DNA of 64,000 bases from Nerophis ophidion (GCF_033978795.1 NC_084618.1:6057336-6121335); one strand, 5' to 3'. Counted from the stretch's first letter, positions 10,254 to 21,174 are shown. Notes: generated from the letters alone by a model not told the origin. Made by a program: numbers and translations.

Positions 10254-11110
10254 TAGGGGTGGGCAAATTAATGCGTTAATTATGAGTTAACTCATCAATC
10301 TATTAACGACGACAATTATTTTATCGCACGTTTGCGTATGTTGTTTACACGCTTTTATTTTGTTAACGCCGTTTCTTAACAAGATGGCGTCGCCCGGCGT
10401 GGAGGGGCTCTTGGTAAAGATGGAACATTTGGCAAAAATACCGGACAATTCTGCAAATGTCATGGCTGGCTTACAGCGTGGTCACTCCGGGATCACTTAC
10501 GACCGCCAGACAATTCTGAATGTGGATAGATCGGGCCGTTTTGGACTGAATGAGGCGTGCTTGCTAGACCGGCTAGCTAGCATGGGAATACTTTGCCGGC
10601 TACATCCAGCGGCCTGTGAAGCAGCGGAGTATATGTGTTGTCTGTCTATTTATGAATAATGCAGACCAGGAGTGTTGGCTGAGTTCTTAACGTTTACTTT
10701 CAGAGCGTGCATATCACAACATACAAGATGCCGTCATGGCGACACAACCTATAGCGGGCTACCGCGCATGCTCCTCACTCCTGTTGCATGCTGGGTAGGG
10801 TAGTTCTTTTTTTCCCTGGCTCATAACATTACAATATAGTACCATGTATATGATGCCTTCAGTTTATCAAAGCACCAAGCAAACAATCGGAAAATTCCCA
10901 TCATATCAATTCCTAGATATGGTCATAATTATTTTAAGTGCACTACGCAGAATAAACACAACATTATTAATATTGCTACTACGGATAATTTGATCAATAA
11001 TTCCCTAAAACAGCCCACTACCTATAAAATAGGTTTTTTAAACATAAGATCCCTGATAAAAAAAAATGTTTCTGCTGTTACCTCAGAAATTGCCTGTTCA
11101 GATGTTATGT
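10254..11110 (+). mobile_element. Z-type element Z2 (left part), TIR TAGGGGTGGGCAA
   Basis: Collinear with Z3 (28826-30192) but truncated at about 11110. Includes a 99-codon frame at 10360-10659 (MASPGVEGLL; GRFGLNEACLLDRLASMG), also present in Z3. A short endonuclease-like LINE segment (KIGFLNIRSLIKK) lies near 11020. It lacks the LINE-tail insertion seen in Z3, so it preserves the empty site near 10410. Confidence 0.7.
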
Positions 11111-11565
11111 TATTTTTATTTATTTTATTATTATTATTTTTTTCTTGTCATGAAAAAGGGGCGTTTTTGTCATGAAAAAGGGAGTTTTTTGTGGTTGGTG
11201 CACTAATTGTAATGTATATTGTGTTTTTTATGTTGATTTAATTAAAAAATATATATATATATATATGTTTTTTTTTATAAAAATGAATACAAAATTCTTC
11301 TGCGGCCCAGTGGTTGGGGACCACTGTTTTTAATGATTTCTGCTGGTGGTGTGCCTCCACATTTTTTCAACGCAAAAAAATGCGCCTTGGCTCAAAAAAG
11401 GTTGAAAAACACTGGTCTAGTAGGTTCAAGTTGGTTCTTTGATTGCAATAAACTTTTATTGTATCATGAAATTTTTTGTTAAAATAAAGGCAATAATGAC
11501 ATTTTTTTGTTGGCCTCTTTAGTTTGCCGGTATTAGAAAATTGGTATCGGGACAACCTTTGTGCA
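11111..11565. other. AT-rich intronic sequence
   Basis: Includes a short (AT)n run at 11248-11266 and a degenerate hAT-like end (GCGGCCCAGTGGTTGGGGAC) near 11300. No gene seen. Confidence 0.45.
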
Positions 11566-11790
11566 TGTTTAAGTTAAAGTTAAAGTACCAATGATTGTCA
11601 CACACACACAAAATTATTCTCTGCATTCGACCCATCCCCTTGATCAACCCCTGGGAGATGAGGGGAGCAGTGAGCAGCAGCTGTGGCCACGCCCGGGAAT
11701 CATTTCTGGTGATTTAGCCCCCAATTCCAACCCTTGATGCTGAGTGCCAAACCGGGAGGTAATGGCTCCCATTTTTATAGTCAGCAACCC
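11566..11790 (-). mobile_element. SINE C, 5'-truncated
   Basis: AAGTTAAAGTTAAAGTACCA tail, then the same body as 6563-6832 on the minus strand. The tRNA-like head is missing. Confidence 0.65.
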
Positions 11791-12282
11791 ACAGCTCTCG
11801 AGGAAATGGAAAAAGGTGTGGGGGGGGGATATATTTTGTTGTTTTAATAATCTTTGTGTAGGAAGACAAACATCATGCAAACCTTCCTAATTGTTAAAAA
11901 GCTCACAGTTTAATATATCCGTGTTTATGCTTCACCGATGACGGCGCCGTTTTGTCCTACTCATTTTGGCGGTCCTCGAACTCACTGCAGTTTGTTTACG
12001 TGTACAACTTTCTCCGACGTTGCCACGGAAAGACGCCTTTTATGCCGCTCCGTCTTTGTGTAATTTTGTCCACCAAACGTTTAATGCTGTGCGTGAATGC
12101 ACAAAGGTGAGCTTTGTTGACGTTATTGGCTCGCGTGGAGTGCTAATAATCCATGCTCACATGCTATTTAGGCTAGCTGTGTGTACATATTGCATCATTA
12201 CGCCACAATTGTAGGTATATTTGAATTTATTTCATTTCTTTTACTTATGTCCCCTATGTATTTAATTTATATTTACATCGTC
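11791..12282. other. Intronic sequence, no gene recognised
   Basis: Contains THAP-element-like motifs (AAAGGTGAGCTTTGTTGACG near 12103) that suggest a decayed Kolobok-like fragment. No intact frame. Confidence 0.4.
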
Positions 12283-12635
12283 CAGAGGGGTTAGTGCGTC
12301 TGCCTCACAATACGAAGTTCCTGCAGTCCTGGGTTCAAATCCAGGCTCGGGATCTTTCTGTGTGGAGTTTGCATGTTCGCCCCGTGACTGCGTGGGTTCC
12401 CTCCGGGTACTCCGGCTTCCTCCCACCTCCAAAGACATGCACCTGGGGATAGGTTGATTGGCAACACTAAATTGGCCCTAGTGTGTGAATGTTGTCTGTC
12501 TATCTGTGTTGGCCCTGCGATGAGGTGGCGACTTGTCCAGGGTGTACTCCGCCTTCCGCCCGATTGTAGCTGAGATAGGCGCCAGCGCCCCCCGCGACCC
12601 CAAAAGGGAATAAGCGGTAGAAAATGGATGGATGT
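12283..12635 (+). mobile_element. tRNA-headed SINE A with L2/Maui-like tail
   Basis: Pol III B-box-like GGGTTCAAATCC at 12332, a conserved body (TGTGTGGAGTTTGCATGTTC; GATGAGGTGGCGACTTGTCC) and a GGATGGATG-type 3' end. The tRNA-like head is degenerate and not a functional tRNA. Relatives are at 18308, 19235, 21175 and 23915. Confidence 0.8.
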
Positions 12636-12958
12636 CTCATGACACATTTTCTGTATGTAATATTGGCTGAATTTCTGTGCCATGTTGTTCCAGACCACAG
12701 CAAACATAACCCAGCTTGCAAAGATTGTAATAAATCCAGTAGAAGAAGACAGCCTGTCCTTTCCCTTAACTTGGACACACATCTATGTATGGCCTTGGCT
12801 GTTCTAAGACCGTCATTTACAGAAGTTATCTCACACTCTGAGACACTTATATGAGGCTTTTGAATTTTTGCAGCTCCAGACATATTTGTTTTTTTTTGTA
12901 TTTTTGGTCCAATGTTGCTCTTTTACTATGTTGGGTTGCCGACCCCTGACTTAAATTA

Positions 12959-13867
12959 CAGTGGGGCAAAAACGTATTTAGTCAGTCACCGATTGTGCAA
13001 GTTCTCCCACTTAAAATGATGACAGAGGTCTGTAATGTTCATCATAGGTACACTTCAACTGTGAGAGACAGAATGTGGAAAAAAAAATCCAGGAATTCAC
13101 ATTGTAAGAATTTTAAAGAATTTTTTTGTAAATCATGGTGGAAAATAAGTATTTGGTCAACCATTCAAAGCTCTCACTGATGGAAGGAGGTTTTGGCTCA
13201 AAATCTCACGATACATGGCCCCATTCATTCTTTCCTTAACACGGATCAATCGTCCAGTCCCCTTAGCAGAAAAACAGCCCCAAAGCTTGACGTTTCCACC
13301 CCCATGCTTCACAGTAGGTATGGTGTTCTTGGGATGCAACTCAGTATTCTTCTTCCTCCAAACACGGCGAGTTGAGTTTATACCAAAATGGATACATGGA
13401 TGATACAGCAAAGGATTGGGAGAATGTCATGTGGTCAGAAGAAACCAAAATAGAACTTTTTGGTATAAACTCAACTCCTCGTGTTTGGAGGAAGAAGAAT
13501 ACTGAGTTGCATCCCAAGAACACCACACCTACTGTGACGCATGAGGGTGAAAACTTCATGCTTTGGGGCTGTTTTTCTGCTAAGGGGACAGGACGATTGA
13601 TCCGTGTTAAGGAAAGAATGAATGGGGCCATGTATCGTGAGATTTTGAGCCAAAACCTTTGAATGGTTGACCAAATACTTATTTTCCACCATAATTTACA
13701 AATAAATTCTTAAAAATTCCTACAATGTGAATTCCTGGATTTTTTCCCCGCATTCTGTCTCTCACAGTTGAAGTGTACCTATGATGAAAATGACAGACCT
13801 CTGTCATCATTTTAAGTGGGAGAACTTGCACAATCGCTGGCTGACTAAATACTTTTTTGCCCCACTG
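12959..13867. mobile_element. Palindromic Tc1-type MITE T2, TA target duplication
   Basis: CAGTGGGGCAAAAACG...TTTTTTGCCCCACTG, bounded by TA (12957-12958 and 13868-13869). The two arms of about 440 bp are inverted copies, each coding for the C-terminal part of a Tc1 transposase on opposite strands. It could form a hairpin of hundreds of base pairs. It ends 273 bases upstream of the INSYN2A ATG. Confidence 0.9.
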
Positions 13868-13869
13868 TA

Positions 13870-14111
13870 TGTGTAAGATTTGTACATTTTCAGAATGTGC
13901 TTGTTCTATTTTTAAACAAAGAAAACAATCTGAAGTTGTCTTTATTTTCTAGTTATTGTGCCGTGATTTTTACCAGTCTATCCCACTTGGGAGTAAATGT
14001 TTCTCCATGTGGCCCACGTGGTAAAATGAGTTTGACACCCCTGACTTAAGAGGATGTATTGTAAGACCCAAGGGTTTATAACTAAGCCGGTCATTACCAT
14101 GGACTGACTCA
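13870..14111. other. Intronic sequence upstream of INSYN2A exon
   Basis: Holds a degenerate hAT end (TGAGTTTGACACCCCTGA at 14026) and otherwise unique sequence. Confidence 0.5.
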
Positions 14112-14134
14112 GTATCTTTCTCTATGCCTCTTAG
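14112..14134 (+). other. insyn2a: Splice acceptor of INSYN2A first coding exon
   Basis: A pyrimidine-rich run ending TGCCTCTTAG sits immediately before GAAAAA and the start ATG. It implies that one or more noncoding 5' exons and the promoter lie upstream, probably outside this window. Confidence 0.8.
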
Positions 14135-14140
14135 GAAAAA

Positions 14141-15354
14141 ATGGTGAGCAAGGAGGGCGGCAAATGCATGCTCACCAACTCAGAGTCCGACTCGGAGGCG
14201 GCGCCCTTGCCCTCCACCTCCCTGGCGCTGCAAGTGAAGTATTCTCTGGACGCCGGTCGACAGGTGCGGAAAAGGAACAAGGCCCTGCAAGTGCGTTTCA
14301 AGGATATCTGCGAGGCGCAGAACGAGCAGAGGGAGGCGGCCGGCAGAGACGGCAAGCCTCTGTCCTACAAAGTGGCGTACCGCAAGTACATGACTGTGCC
14401 GGCCCGCCGGTCCATCCCCAACGTGACGCGGAGCACCGGGGTGCAGACGTCCCCGGACCTGAAGAAGCGCTACCAGACCTTCCCCTTTGAGCGCAAGAAA
14501 GGGCACACGCTTAAACACGTGGCGGCAGTGGAAACGTACAAAGGTCAGAATAATGGCTTTGTCGTGGAGGTGAAGCCGTCCCGGGCTGCAGAGCGGTGTT
14601 TCGATGACGAGGAGGAGGAGGGAGCCTGCGGGGTGAGCGGAGTCCGGAGGACCAAAGCTCTGCTCCATACTAATGAGTGCGTCGCCACAGTGGAGCAGCA
14701 CCGCCCGCCTGACGGCTTGTGCTCGGACGCCCTGCTGCCGAGTTGCTCGGCGGACTCGGACTGCCTGCCGGATGCGCCGCGGGGACAAGTGAGCGGGGTC
14801 GGGTCGCAGGGACAGTACCAGCTCTGCGGCGCGTCCTCCGAAGCCGGCGCAGGATTACGACACGGCGAGGCTGACGCGGATCGCACGGCTAAAAGACTGC
14901 TCGACCCGGAGGACGGCTCGTCTCGGACCCTGCCGGACAGGGCCTCCAAGGTCACGGGCCCCATCGCCTGGAACTCTCTCACGCAAGTGGAGTGCCTGGA
15001 TAGTCTGTCGGCGCGCAACAAGAGGAAGAAAAGCCTGCAGCTCAACGGGTTGCAGAGCGAGACGCTGCCCCGTTCCCGCAGAGGCTTTAGCGCACAGGCG
15101 CAGTGTCACGTGGGGCAATTGTTAGCCAGGCCTCTGGATAAGTCTCAGTCACTCTTTGGAGGCGGCGACCAAAGGGGGGCGCCGTCGAACCCCAGGCAGG
15201 AGGCCTGCAAGCAAATAGTGCCTATGAATCAGGACGGGGAGGTTAAAGCACGGCTCCAAGCCATGGAGAACCTCATTAGCTCCAGCCAAGAGACCATCAA
15301 GGTGCTGCTGGGGGTGATCCAGGAACTGGAGAAGGGAGAGGCCCACAGAGAAGG
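14141..15354 (+). CDS. insyn2a: INSYN2A (FAM196A) first coding exon, inhibitory synaptic factor 2A
   Basis: This exon encodes 404 codons plus two bases of a synaptic scaffold protein, known in mammals as a component of inhibitory (gephyrin-containing) postsynapses. The family is recognisable from an N-terminal block (residues about 30-60, RKRNKALQVRFKDICEAQNE), a middle block (about 85-120, ARRSIPNV...STGVQTSPDLKK) and a C-terminal helical segment predicted to be a coiled coil (about 365-405, ENLISSSQETIKVLLGVIQE). The centre is Ser/Ala/Asp-rich and poorly conserved, as expected for disordered regions. The ATG is six bases inside the exon, after a pyrimidine-rich AG acceptor, so 5'UTR exons must lie upstream. 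The exon ends GG, followed by GTAAGT, so codon 405 (Gly) is completed by the next exon. Coding GC is far above its flanks. The paralogue INSYN2B is less likely because the N-terminal blocks match the A form. In mammals this gene sits inside a DOCK1 intron on the opposite strand. No DOCK1 exon was recognised here. Confidence 0.93.
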
Positions 15355-15360
15355 GTAAGT
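15355..15360 (+). other. insyn2a: Splice donor GTAAGT after INSYN2A first coding exon
   Basis: This is a consensus donor. Using it leaves two bases of a Gly codon (GG), which are completed by the G at 33932. Confidence 0.9.
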
Positions 15361-15436
15361 CGTCCACTCCAAAAGCCGTCGGGCAAGAAATGAACTAGAA
15401 TTACGATGTGCGGTGACCCAAACAATAACACAGCTA

Positions 15437-16925
15437 CAAACCCTGTTTCCATATGAGTTGGGAAATTGTGTTAGATGTAAATATAAACGGAATACAAGGA
15501 TTTGCAAGTCCTTTTCAACCCATATTCAATTGAAGATATTTGATGTTCAAATTTCATGGTTGCAACATGTGCCAAAGTAGTTGGGAAAGGGCATGTTCAC
15601 CACTGTGTTACATCACCTTTTCTTTTAACAACACTAAATAAACGTTTGGGAACTGAGGAAACTAATTGTTGAAGCTTTGAAAGTGGAATTCTTTCCCATT
15701 CTTGTTTGATGTAGAGCTTCAGTCGTTCCGCAGTCCGGGGTCTCCGCTGTCGTATTTTACGCTTCATAATGCGCCACACATTTTTAATGAGAGACAGGTC
15801 TGGACTGCAGGCGGGCCAGGAAAGTACCCGCACTCTTTTTTTACGAAGCCACGCTGTTGTGCTGAATGTGGCTTGGCATTGCCTTGTGGAAATAAGCAGG
15901 GGCGTCCATGAAAAAGACGGCGCTTAGATGTCAGCATTTGTTGTTCCAAAACCTGTATGTACCTTTCAGCATTAATGGTGCCTTCACAGATGTGTAAGTT
16001 ACCCATGCCTTGGGCACTAATGCACCCACATACCATCACAGATGCTGGCTTTTGAACTTTGCGTCGATAACAGTCTGGAGGGTTAGCTTCTCCTTTGGTC
16101 CGGATGACACAATGTCCAATATTTTCAAAAACAATTTAAAATGTTGATTCGTCAGACCACAGAATACTTTTCCACTTTGCATCAGTCCATCTTAGATGAT
16201 CTCGGTCCCAGAGAAGCCGGCACCGTTTCTGGATGTTGTTGATAAATAGCTTTGGCTTTGCATTGTAGAGCTTTAACTTGCACTTACAGATGTAGCGACT
16301 AACTGTATTTAGTGACAGTGGTTTTTGGAAATGTTCCTGAGCCCATGTGGTGATATCCTTTAGAGATTGATGTCGGTTTTTGATACAGTGCCGTCTGAGG
16401 GATCGAAGGTCACGGTCATTCAATGTTGGTTTCCGGCCAACGTGGAGTGATTTCTCCAGATTCTTTGAACCTTTTGATGATATTATGGATTGTGGATGTT
16501 GAAATCCCTAAATTTCTTGCAATTGCACTTTGAGAAACGTTGTTCTTAAACTGTTTGACTATTTGCTCACACAGTTGTGGACAAAGGGGTGTACCTCGCC
16601 CCATCCTTTCTTGTGAAAGACTGAGCCTTTTTTTGGGAAGCTGTTTTTATACCCAATCATGGCACCCACCTGTTCCCAATTAGCCTGCGCACCTGTGGGA
16701 TGTTCCAAATCAGTATTTATTGCCACCTTTCCCAACATTTTTGTCATTTGTTGCTGGCATCACATTCTAAAGTTTATGAAAGAAATTTAATCAGTTTGAA
16801 CATCAAATATGTTGTCTTTGTAGCATATTCAACTGAATATGGGTTGAAAAGGATTTGCAAATCATTGTATTCTGTTTATATTTACATCTAACACAATTTA
16901 TCACCTCATATGGAAACGGGGTTTG
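15437..16925 (-). mobile_element. Tc1-like transposon TcA, decayed
   Basis: CAAACCCTGTTTCCATATGA...TATGGAAACGGGGTTTG, 1489 bp, bounded by TA (15435-15436 and 16926-16927). The minus-strand transposase runs from ATG 16604 to about 15597 but is broken by frameshifts. An HTH segment (SAIARNLGISTSTIHNIIKR) is intact. Of the DDE triad, the first Asp (LWSDEST) is kept. The second Asp is Gly (QGNAKPH) and the Glu is Lys (LIKNVW). It is dead. Confidence 0.9.
15597..16604 (-). pseudogene. Tc1-like transposase pseudogene of TcA
   Basis: The order is N-terminal helix-turn-helix, a GRPR-side region damaged by a small deletion near 16435, the catalytic core WSDEST, VCGCISAQGMG, then the C-terminal KRKIRQRRPRT and SVPKRLFSVVKRKGDVTQW. 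At least two frame changes split it into four frames. Family length is about 340 residues. Two of three catalytic acidic residues are substituted, so it cannot catalyse transposition even if the frame is ignored. Confidence 0.85.
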
Positions 16926-16927
16926 TA

Positions 16928-17053
16928 GAATTGTGACGTGCGGTGACCCAAACAATAACAAAACTAGAAGTGCAGATGAAGATGTGCACAAGGCCGTCGG
17001 GGAAATACCATTTACTGTCCAACAGCTATTGACAGTTTGTAAAGGATGTAGAG
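16928..17053. other. Short intronic spacer repeating the left flank of TcA
   Basis: GTGCGGTGACCCAAACAATA occurs here (about 16937) and immediately left of TcA (about 15409), so a flanking segment of 35-40 bp is present on both sides of the element. Confidence 0.8.
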
Positions 17054-18103
17054 CAGGGGTGCCCATTACGTCGATCGCGAGCTACCAGTCGACCGCGGGG
17101 GGTGTGTCAGTCGATCTCCAGCCAGGCTTTTAAAAAAATAAACCTAAAAATGAGTGATCATCAATCTTCACCAAGACGTCACTTAAATGACATTCACGGT
17201 ACCGGAGGGTCTTGTGAGATGACGCTGGCTGCTGCAAGATCATTATTATGAAAATATGACCGAGAGGAAGGCCAGAAACACTTTTTATTTCAACAGACTC
17301 TCGCGCCGTACCTTCCGTCAAAACTCTAAAGGCCGACTGCACATTTCCTATCTTCACAATAAAAGCCCTGCTTCATGCTGCCTGCGCTAACTAAATACAG
17401 AGTCTCGGAAAACTGGCGTGCACAAGCGATCCCTCAGAAAGCTGGCGTGCACATCACTTGTGCACGCCAGCTTTCCGAGACTCTTATTTTGTTAGCGCAG
17501 GCAGCATGAAGCAGGGCTTTTATTGCGAAGATAGGAAATGTGCAGTCGGCCTTTAGAGTTTGGACGGAAGGGACGGCGCGAAAGTCTGTTGAAATAAAAA
17601 GTGTTTCTCGCCTTCCTCTCTGTCATTTTTTCATAATAATGAACTGGCAGCAGCCAGCGTCATCTCACAAGACCCTCGGGTGCCGTGAATGTCAATCAAG
17701 CAAGCTACGGAATTTGCCGCCAATGTTTTTCTTGTAAAGTGTATGGAAGCTGGATGAATTAGATGCCAAAAACCAACCACTTTCATGTGGTATTGTACAG
17801 AAAGGACCACTTTTTTTCTCCTCCATTTGAAAATGTGGGCGTTATCATCATTACTGTCTGATTCCAATCAATGCGAGTCATCAGAATCAGGTAATACACC
17901 AACTTATATTCTTGTCTTTGTGAAAGAAAGACATCTATATGTGTTACACATGCTTGTATTATCATTAAACACATTTAACTTGTTTACAAAAATGTCTCTT
18001 TCATAAATAAATAAATATAAATGATATATATAAATGAGGTAGATCCCCTCGAGTTGGTCAATTGAAAAGTAGCTCGCCTGCAGAAAAAGTGTGGGCACCC
18101 CTG
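17054..18103 (-). mobile_element. hAT-type snap-back element H2
   Basis: CAGGGGTGCCCATTACG...GTGGGCACCCCTG, reverse orientation relative to H1. Flanks ATGTAGAG (17046-17053) and ATGTAGAT (18104-18111) are an 8-bp target duplication with one mismatch, the hallmark of hAT. No transposase. Confidence 0.9.
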
Positions 18104-18111
18104 ATGTAGAT

Positions 18112-18307
18112 AGAGGACTGTTTACCTGAATAAAAGAGGCCAACAAAACCGACAATTTGTTGAGTGAATTGCTGAGGCTTTTCTCTGATTTTTATCCATT
18201 TAATCACATAAGCATGGGGAAAAAAAAAAGTAGGACACCTCATGGTGTAACCCGGGAGTCTCAAACTGCGCTCAGGCCGGCGCCAAACAAAATTTGTTTG
18301 GATACTC
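18112..18307. other. Intronic sequence
   Basis: Unique-looking, with a hAT-like CTCAAACTGCGCTCAGGCC motif at 18261. No gene. Confidence 0.4.
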
Positions 18308-18775
18308 CATCCATCCATTTTTCTACCATTTTTTGATTGATTGATTGATTGATACTTTTATTAGTAGATTGCACAGTTCAGTACATATTCCGTACAATTG
18401 ACCACTAAATGGTAACACCCCAGTAAGTTTTTCAACTTGTTTAAGTCGGGGTCCACGTTAATCAATTCATGGTATCTCAGCTGCATTCGGGCGGAAGGCG
18501 AGGTACACCCTGGACAAGTCACCACCACACGCAGGGCCAACAGACAACATTCACACACTAGGGACCATTTAGTGTTGCCAATCAAAATATCCCCAGGTGC
18601 ATGTCTTTGGAAGCCGGAGTACCCAGAGGGAACCCACGCAGTCACGGGGGAGAACATGCAAACTCCACACAGAAAGATCCCGAGCCCGGGATTAAACCCC
18701 AGGACTACTCAGGACCTTCGCATTGTGAGGCACATGCACTAACCCCTGTCCCACCATGCTGCCCTGCTTGGATCC
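18308..18775 (-). mobile_element. SINE A (minus), interrupted by a (GATT)n LINE tail
   Basis: CCATCCATTTTTCTACC at the left is the SINE 3' end. 18334-18475 is a LINE-tail insertion (GATTGATTGATTGATACTTT ... CACGTTAATCAATTCATGGT). 18476-18775 resumes the SINE body and the tRNA-like head. Confidence 0.75.
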
Positions 18776-19727
18776 TATTTTTCATTTATTTTTGTCGTGG
18801 GTTTATATTATTCACCCAGGGAACTTTTGTTATTGTTAGAGTTCCGATCGGTTGGGTTTTCACGGAACACATTTTTCGGGGTTGCGTGTTGTGCGGAGAA
18901 GCCCGATTGCTGATTAAAAAAAACAAACAAAGATTGCTACATTTTTTGACACTCCTCCAACTCCCATTCTTCATTAAAAAAAAACGCGGAATTTATATTT
19001 TGAAGCACAAAAAAACGTGGACTTCACATGCCTGAATGTATGTACAAACAGGCAAATATTTACGTATTTTGCTCATTTTAAGAATCACATTAATTTCTTA
19101 GACACATTTGCTTCAACAACAATGCCAACACTCATGGCAGACGTATTAAGAGACAACAAAGACAACTCCCGGACAAATAATGATCCAGAACCTTATATTT
19201 TTGAGCCTGAATATAACGAGGATGAGTTACAAGTTCCTGCGATGAGGTGGCGACTTGTCCAGGGGTGTACGCCGCATTCCGCCTGATTGTAGCTGAGATA
19301 CGCATCAGCGACCCCAAAATTGACAAGTGGTAGAAAAATGGATGGATGGATGGGGTTACAAGTTCTAGAACAGTGGTTCTTAACCTGAGTTCGATCGAAC
19401 CCTAGGGATCGGTACAACGTCCGCATTACTGAAGACGCCGCACCATTGAAATCCGTGTGAACTAGCAAGTCAAGCAAAAACTGCTGCCTTAGTCACACAT
19501 CACCGGCTCAAGACCTCACACACACATGTCCGTGACTCAACATCGTGCTCGCTTCTTCAAATAAAAGCCTCTACGAATGACGGCTATAATTACTTCTTCC
19601 TTTGACTGCATGCTCTCCATCCTTCCTGCTCCGTCAGATTGAAGAAACAGACCAATAGGAACACAACTCAAGAGCCTTTTTTTTTTTCTGGAATTTCAAG
19701 CTATGGAGGACAGATAATAAAGAAATC
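18776..19727. other. Intronic sequence with a SINE A fragment
   Basis: 19235-19355 is a + strand SINE A 3' fragment (GATGAGGTGGCGACTTGTCC). 19410-19445 holds a stray Rex3-like piece (CGGTACAACGTCCGCATTAC). The rest is not recognised. Confidence 0.45.
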
Positions 19728-19739
19728 AAACTCCGGAAC

Positions 19740-20730
19740 GATCAGTGTCAGAGCTTGGTCCGCATTGCCGGCAGTAAGTCGGACACATTTCCAGTGAGGG
19801 TTGGACTCCGCGAAGGCTGTCCTTTGTCACCGATTCTGTTCATAACTTTTATGGACAGAATTTCTAGGCGCAGTCAAGGCGTTGAGGGGTTCCGGTTTGG
19901 TGACCACAGGATTAGGTCTCTGCTTTTTGGAGATGATGTGGTCCTGATGGCTTCATCTGACCGGGATCTTCAGCTCTCGCTGGATCGGTTCGCAGCCGAG
20001 TGTGAAGCGACCGGAATGAGAATCAGCACCTCCAAGTCCGAGTCCATGGTTCTCGCCCGGAAAAGGGTGGAGTGCCATCTCCGGGTTGGGGAGGAGACCC
20101 TACCCCAAGTGGAGGAGTTCAAGTACCTAGGAGTCTTGTTCACGAGTGAGGGAAGAGTGGATCGTCAGATCGACAGGCGGATCGGTGCGGCGTCTTCAGT
20201 AATGCGGACGTTGTACCGATCCGTTGTGGTGAAGAAGGAGCTGAGCCGGAAGGCCAAGCTCTCAATTTACCGGTCGATCTACGTTCCCATCCTCACCTAT
20301 GGTCATGAGCTTTGGGTCATGACCGAAAGGGATAAGATCACGGGTACAAGCGGCCGAAATGAGTTCGGGTCTCTCCCTTAGAGATAGGGTGAGAAGCTCT
20401 GCCATCCGGGAGGAACTCAAAGTAAAGCCGCTGCTCCTCCACATCGAGAGGAGCCAGATGAGGTGGTTCGGGCATCTGGTCAGGATGCCAACCGAACGCC
20501 TCCCTAGGGAGGTGTTTAGGGCACGTCCAACCGGTAGGAGGCCACGGGGAAGACCCAGGACACGTTGGGAAGACTATGTCTCCCGGCTGGCCTGGGAACG
20601 CCTCGGGATCCCCCGGGAAGAGCTAGACGAAGTGGCTGGGGAGAGGGAAGTCTGGGTTTCCCTGCTTAGGCTGTTGCCCCCGCGACCTGACCTCGGATAA
20701 GCGGAAGATGATGGATGGATGGATGGATGG
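19740..20730 (+). mobile_element. Rex3 (RTE clade) LINE, 5'-truncated, 12-bp target duplication
   Basis: Covers the RT motifs (PLSPILFITFMDR, LLFGDDVVLMASS) through the C-terminal domain (RWFGHLVRM, GRRPRGRPRTRW) to the stop and a (GATG)n tail. Flanked by AAACTCCGGAAC at 19728-19739 and 20731-20742. The RT catalytic box reads FGDD rather than the usual FADD. A one-base shift near 20330 breaks the frame. Not active. Confidence 0.92.
19755..20700 (+). pseudogene. Rex3 ORF (reverse transcriptase C-terminal half)
   Basis: Two overlapping frames, 19755-20381 and 20359-20700, together make the RT fingers/palm remainder, thumb and the C-terminal basic region of an RTE-clade protein. In a full element an endonuclease domain would precede this part, and it was never copied because of 5' truncation. 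Such LINE proteins reverse-transcribe their own RNA at a nicked target. The frameshift and truncation make this copy nonfunctional. Confidence 0.88.
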
Positions 20731-20742
20731 AAACTCCGGAAC

Positions 20743-21174
20743 CCCACGAGTGTCCTGTCCAATAACACCCCCAGCCTTTACTCCCACCTACTCGCTGACC
20801 TTTAAGGGGGCGGCGGGGTAGTAAATGGGGGTGCTAAATATACTCTTAATGGCACCTTTGCTTGCAGTCTTCCTTCCGGGGGGGAAGGCCCGCCAAACAG
20901 ATCTCTCATTTTGTCTTATTAGCTCAGCGTGAGAGAAAAAGATGCGGCGGCTTTGGATGTTGACGCATCCTGATTGCTGATTACTGAGAGTGCTCGCCAA
21001 AGGCTGTGCTGCACTGTGTTTGATGACGGAGTACTTCCACTTCCCGTGTCTCAGTTCTGTGTGGGTACTTCTCCGTACCGCGTTGAAATGTTCCACACCC
21101 CAGACCTCCGGTTTCCGGAGGTGGGGCGTTGTTGGGGGGCGTGGTTAAAAGGGGAGGAGTATATTTACAGTTAT
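20743..21174. other. Intronic sequence, part probably repetitive
   Basis: 20743-20995 looks unique. 20996-21170 (ending GTGGTTAAAAGGGGAGGAGT) resembles a common fish repeat whose family I cannot name. Confidence 0.4.

Noticed and set aside
12283..12360. tRNA gene at the head of SINE A (also heads at 48708, 58333 and 60906)
   Set aside because: Only the B box is well kept. The cloverleaf stems are not restored and the segments continue into SINE bodies.
14180..15118. Long minus-strand frames opposite the INSYN2A exon (up to 202 codons)
   Set aside because: They are shadows of a GC-rich coding exon on the other strand, with no recognisable domain.
19755..20700. A functional reverse transcriptase or host RT gene
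   Set aside because: It is 5'-truncated, frameshifted, flanked by a 12-bp target duplication and followed by a (GATG)n tail. It is a dead Rex3 copy.
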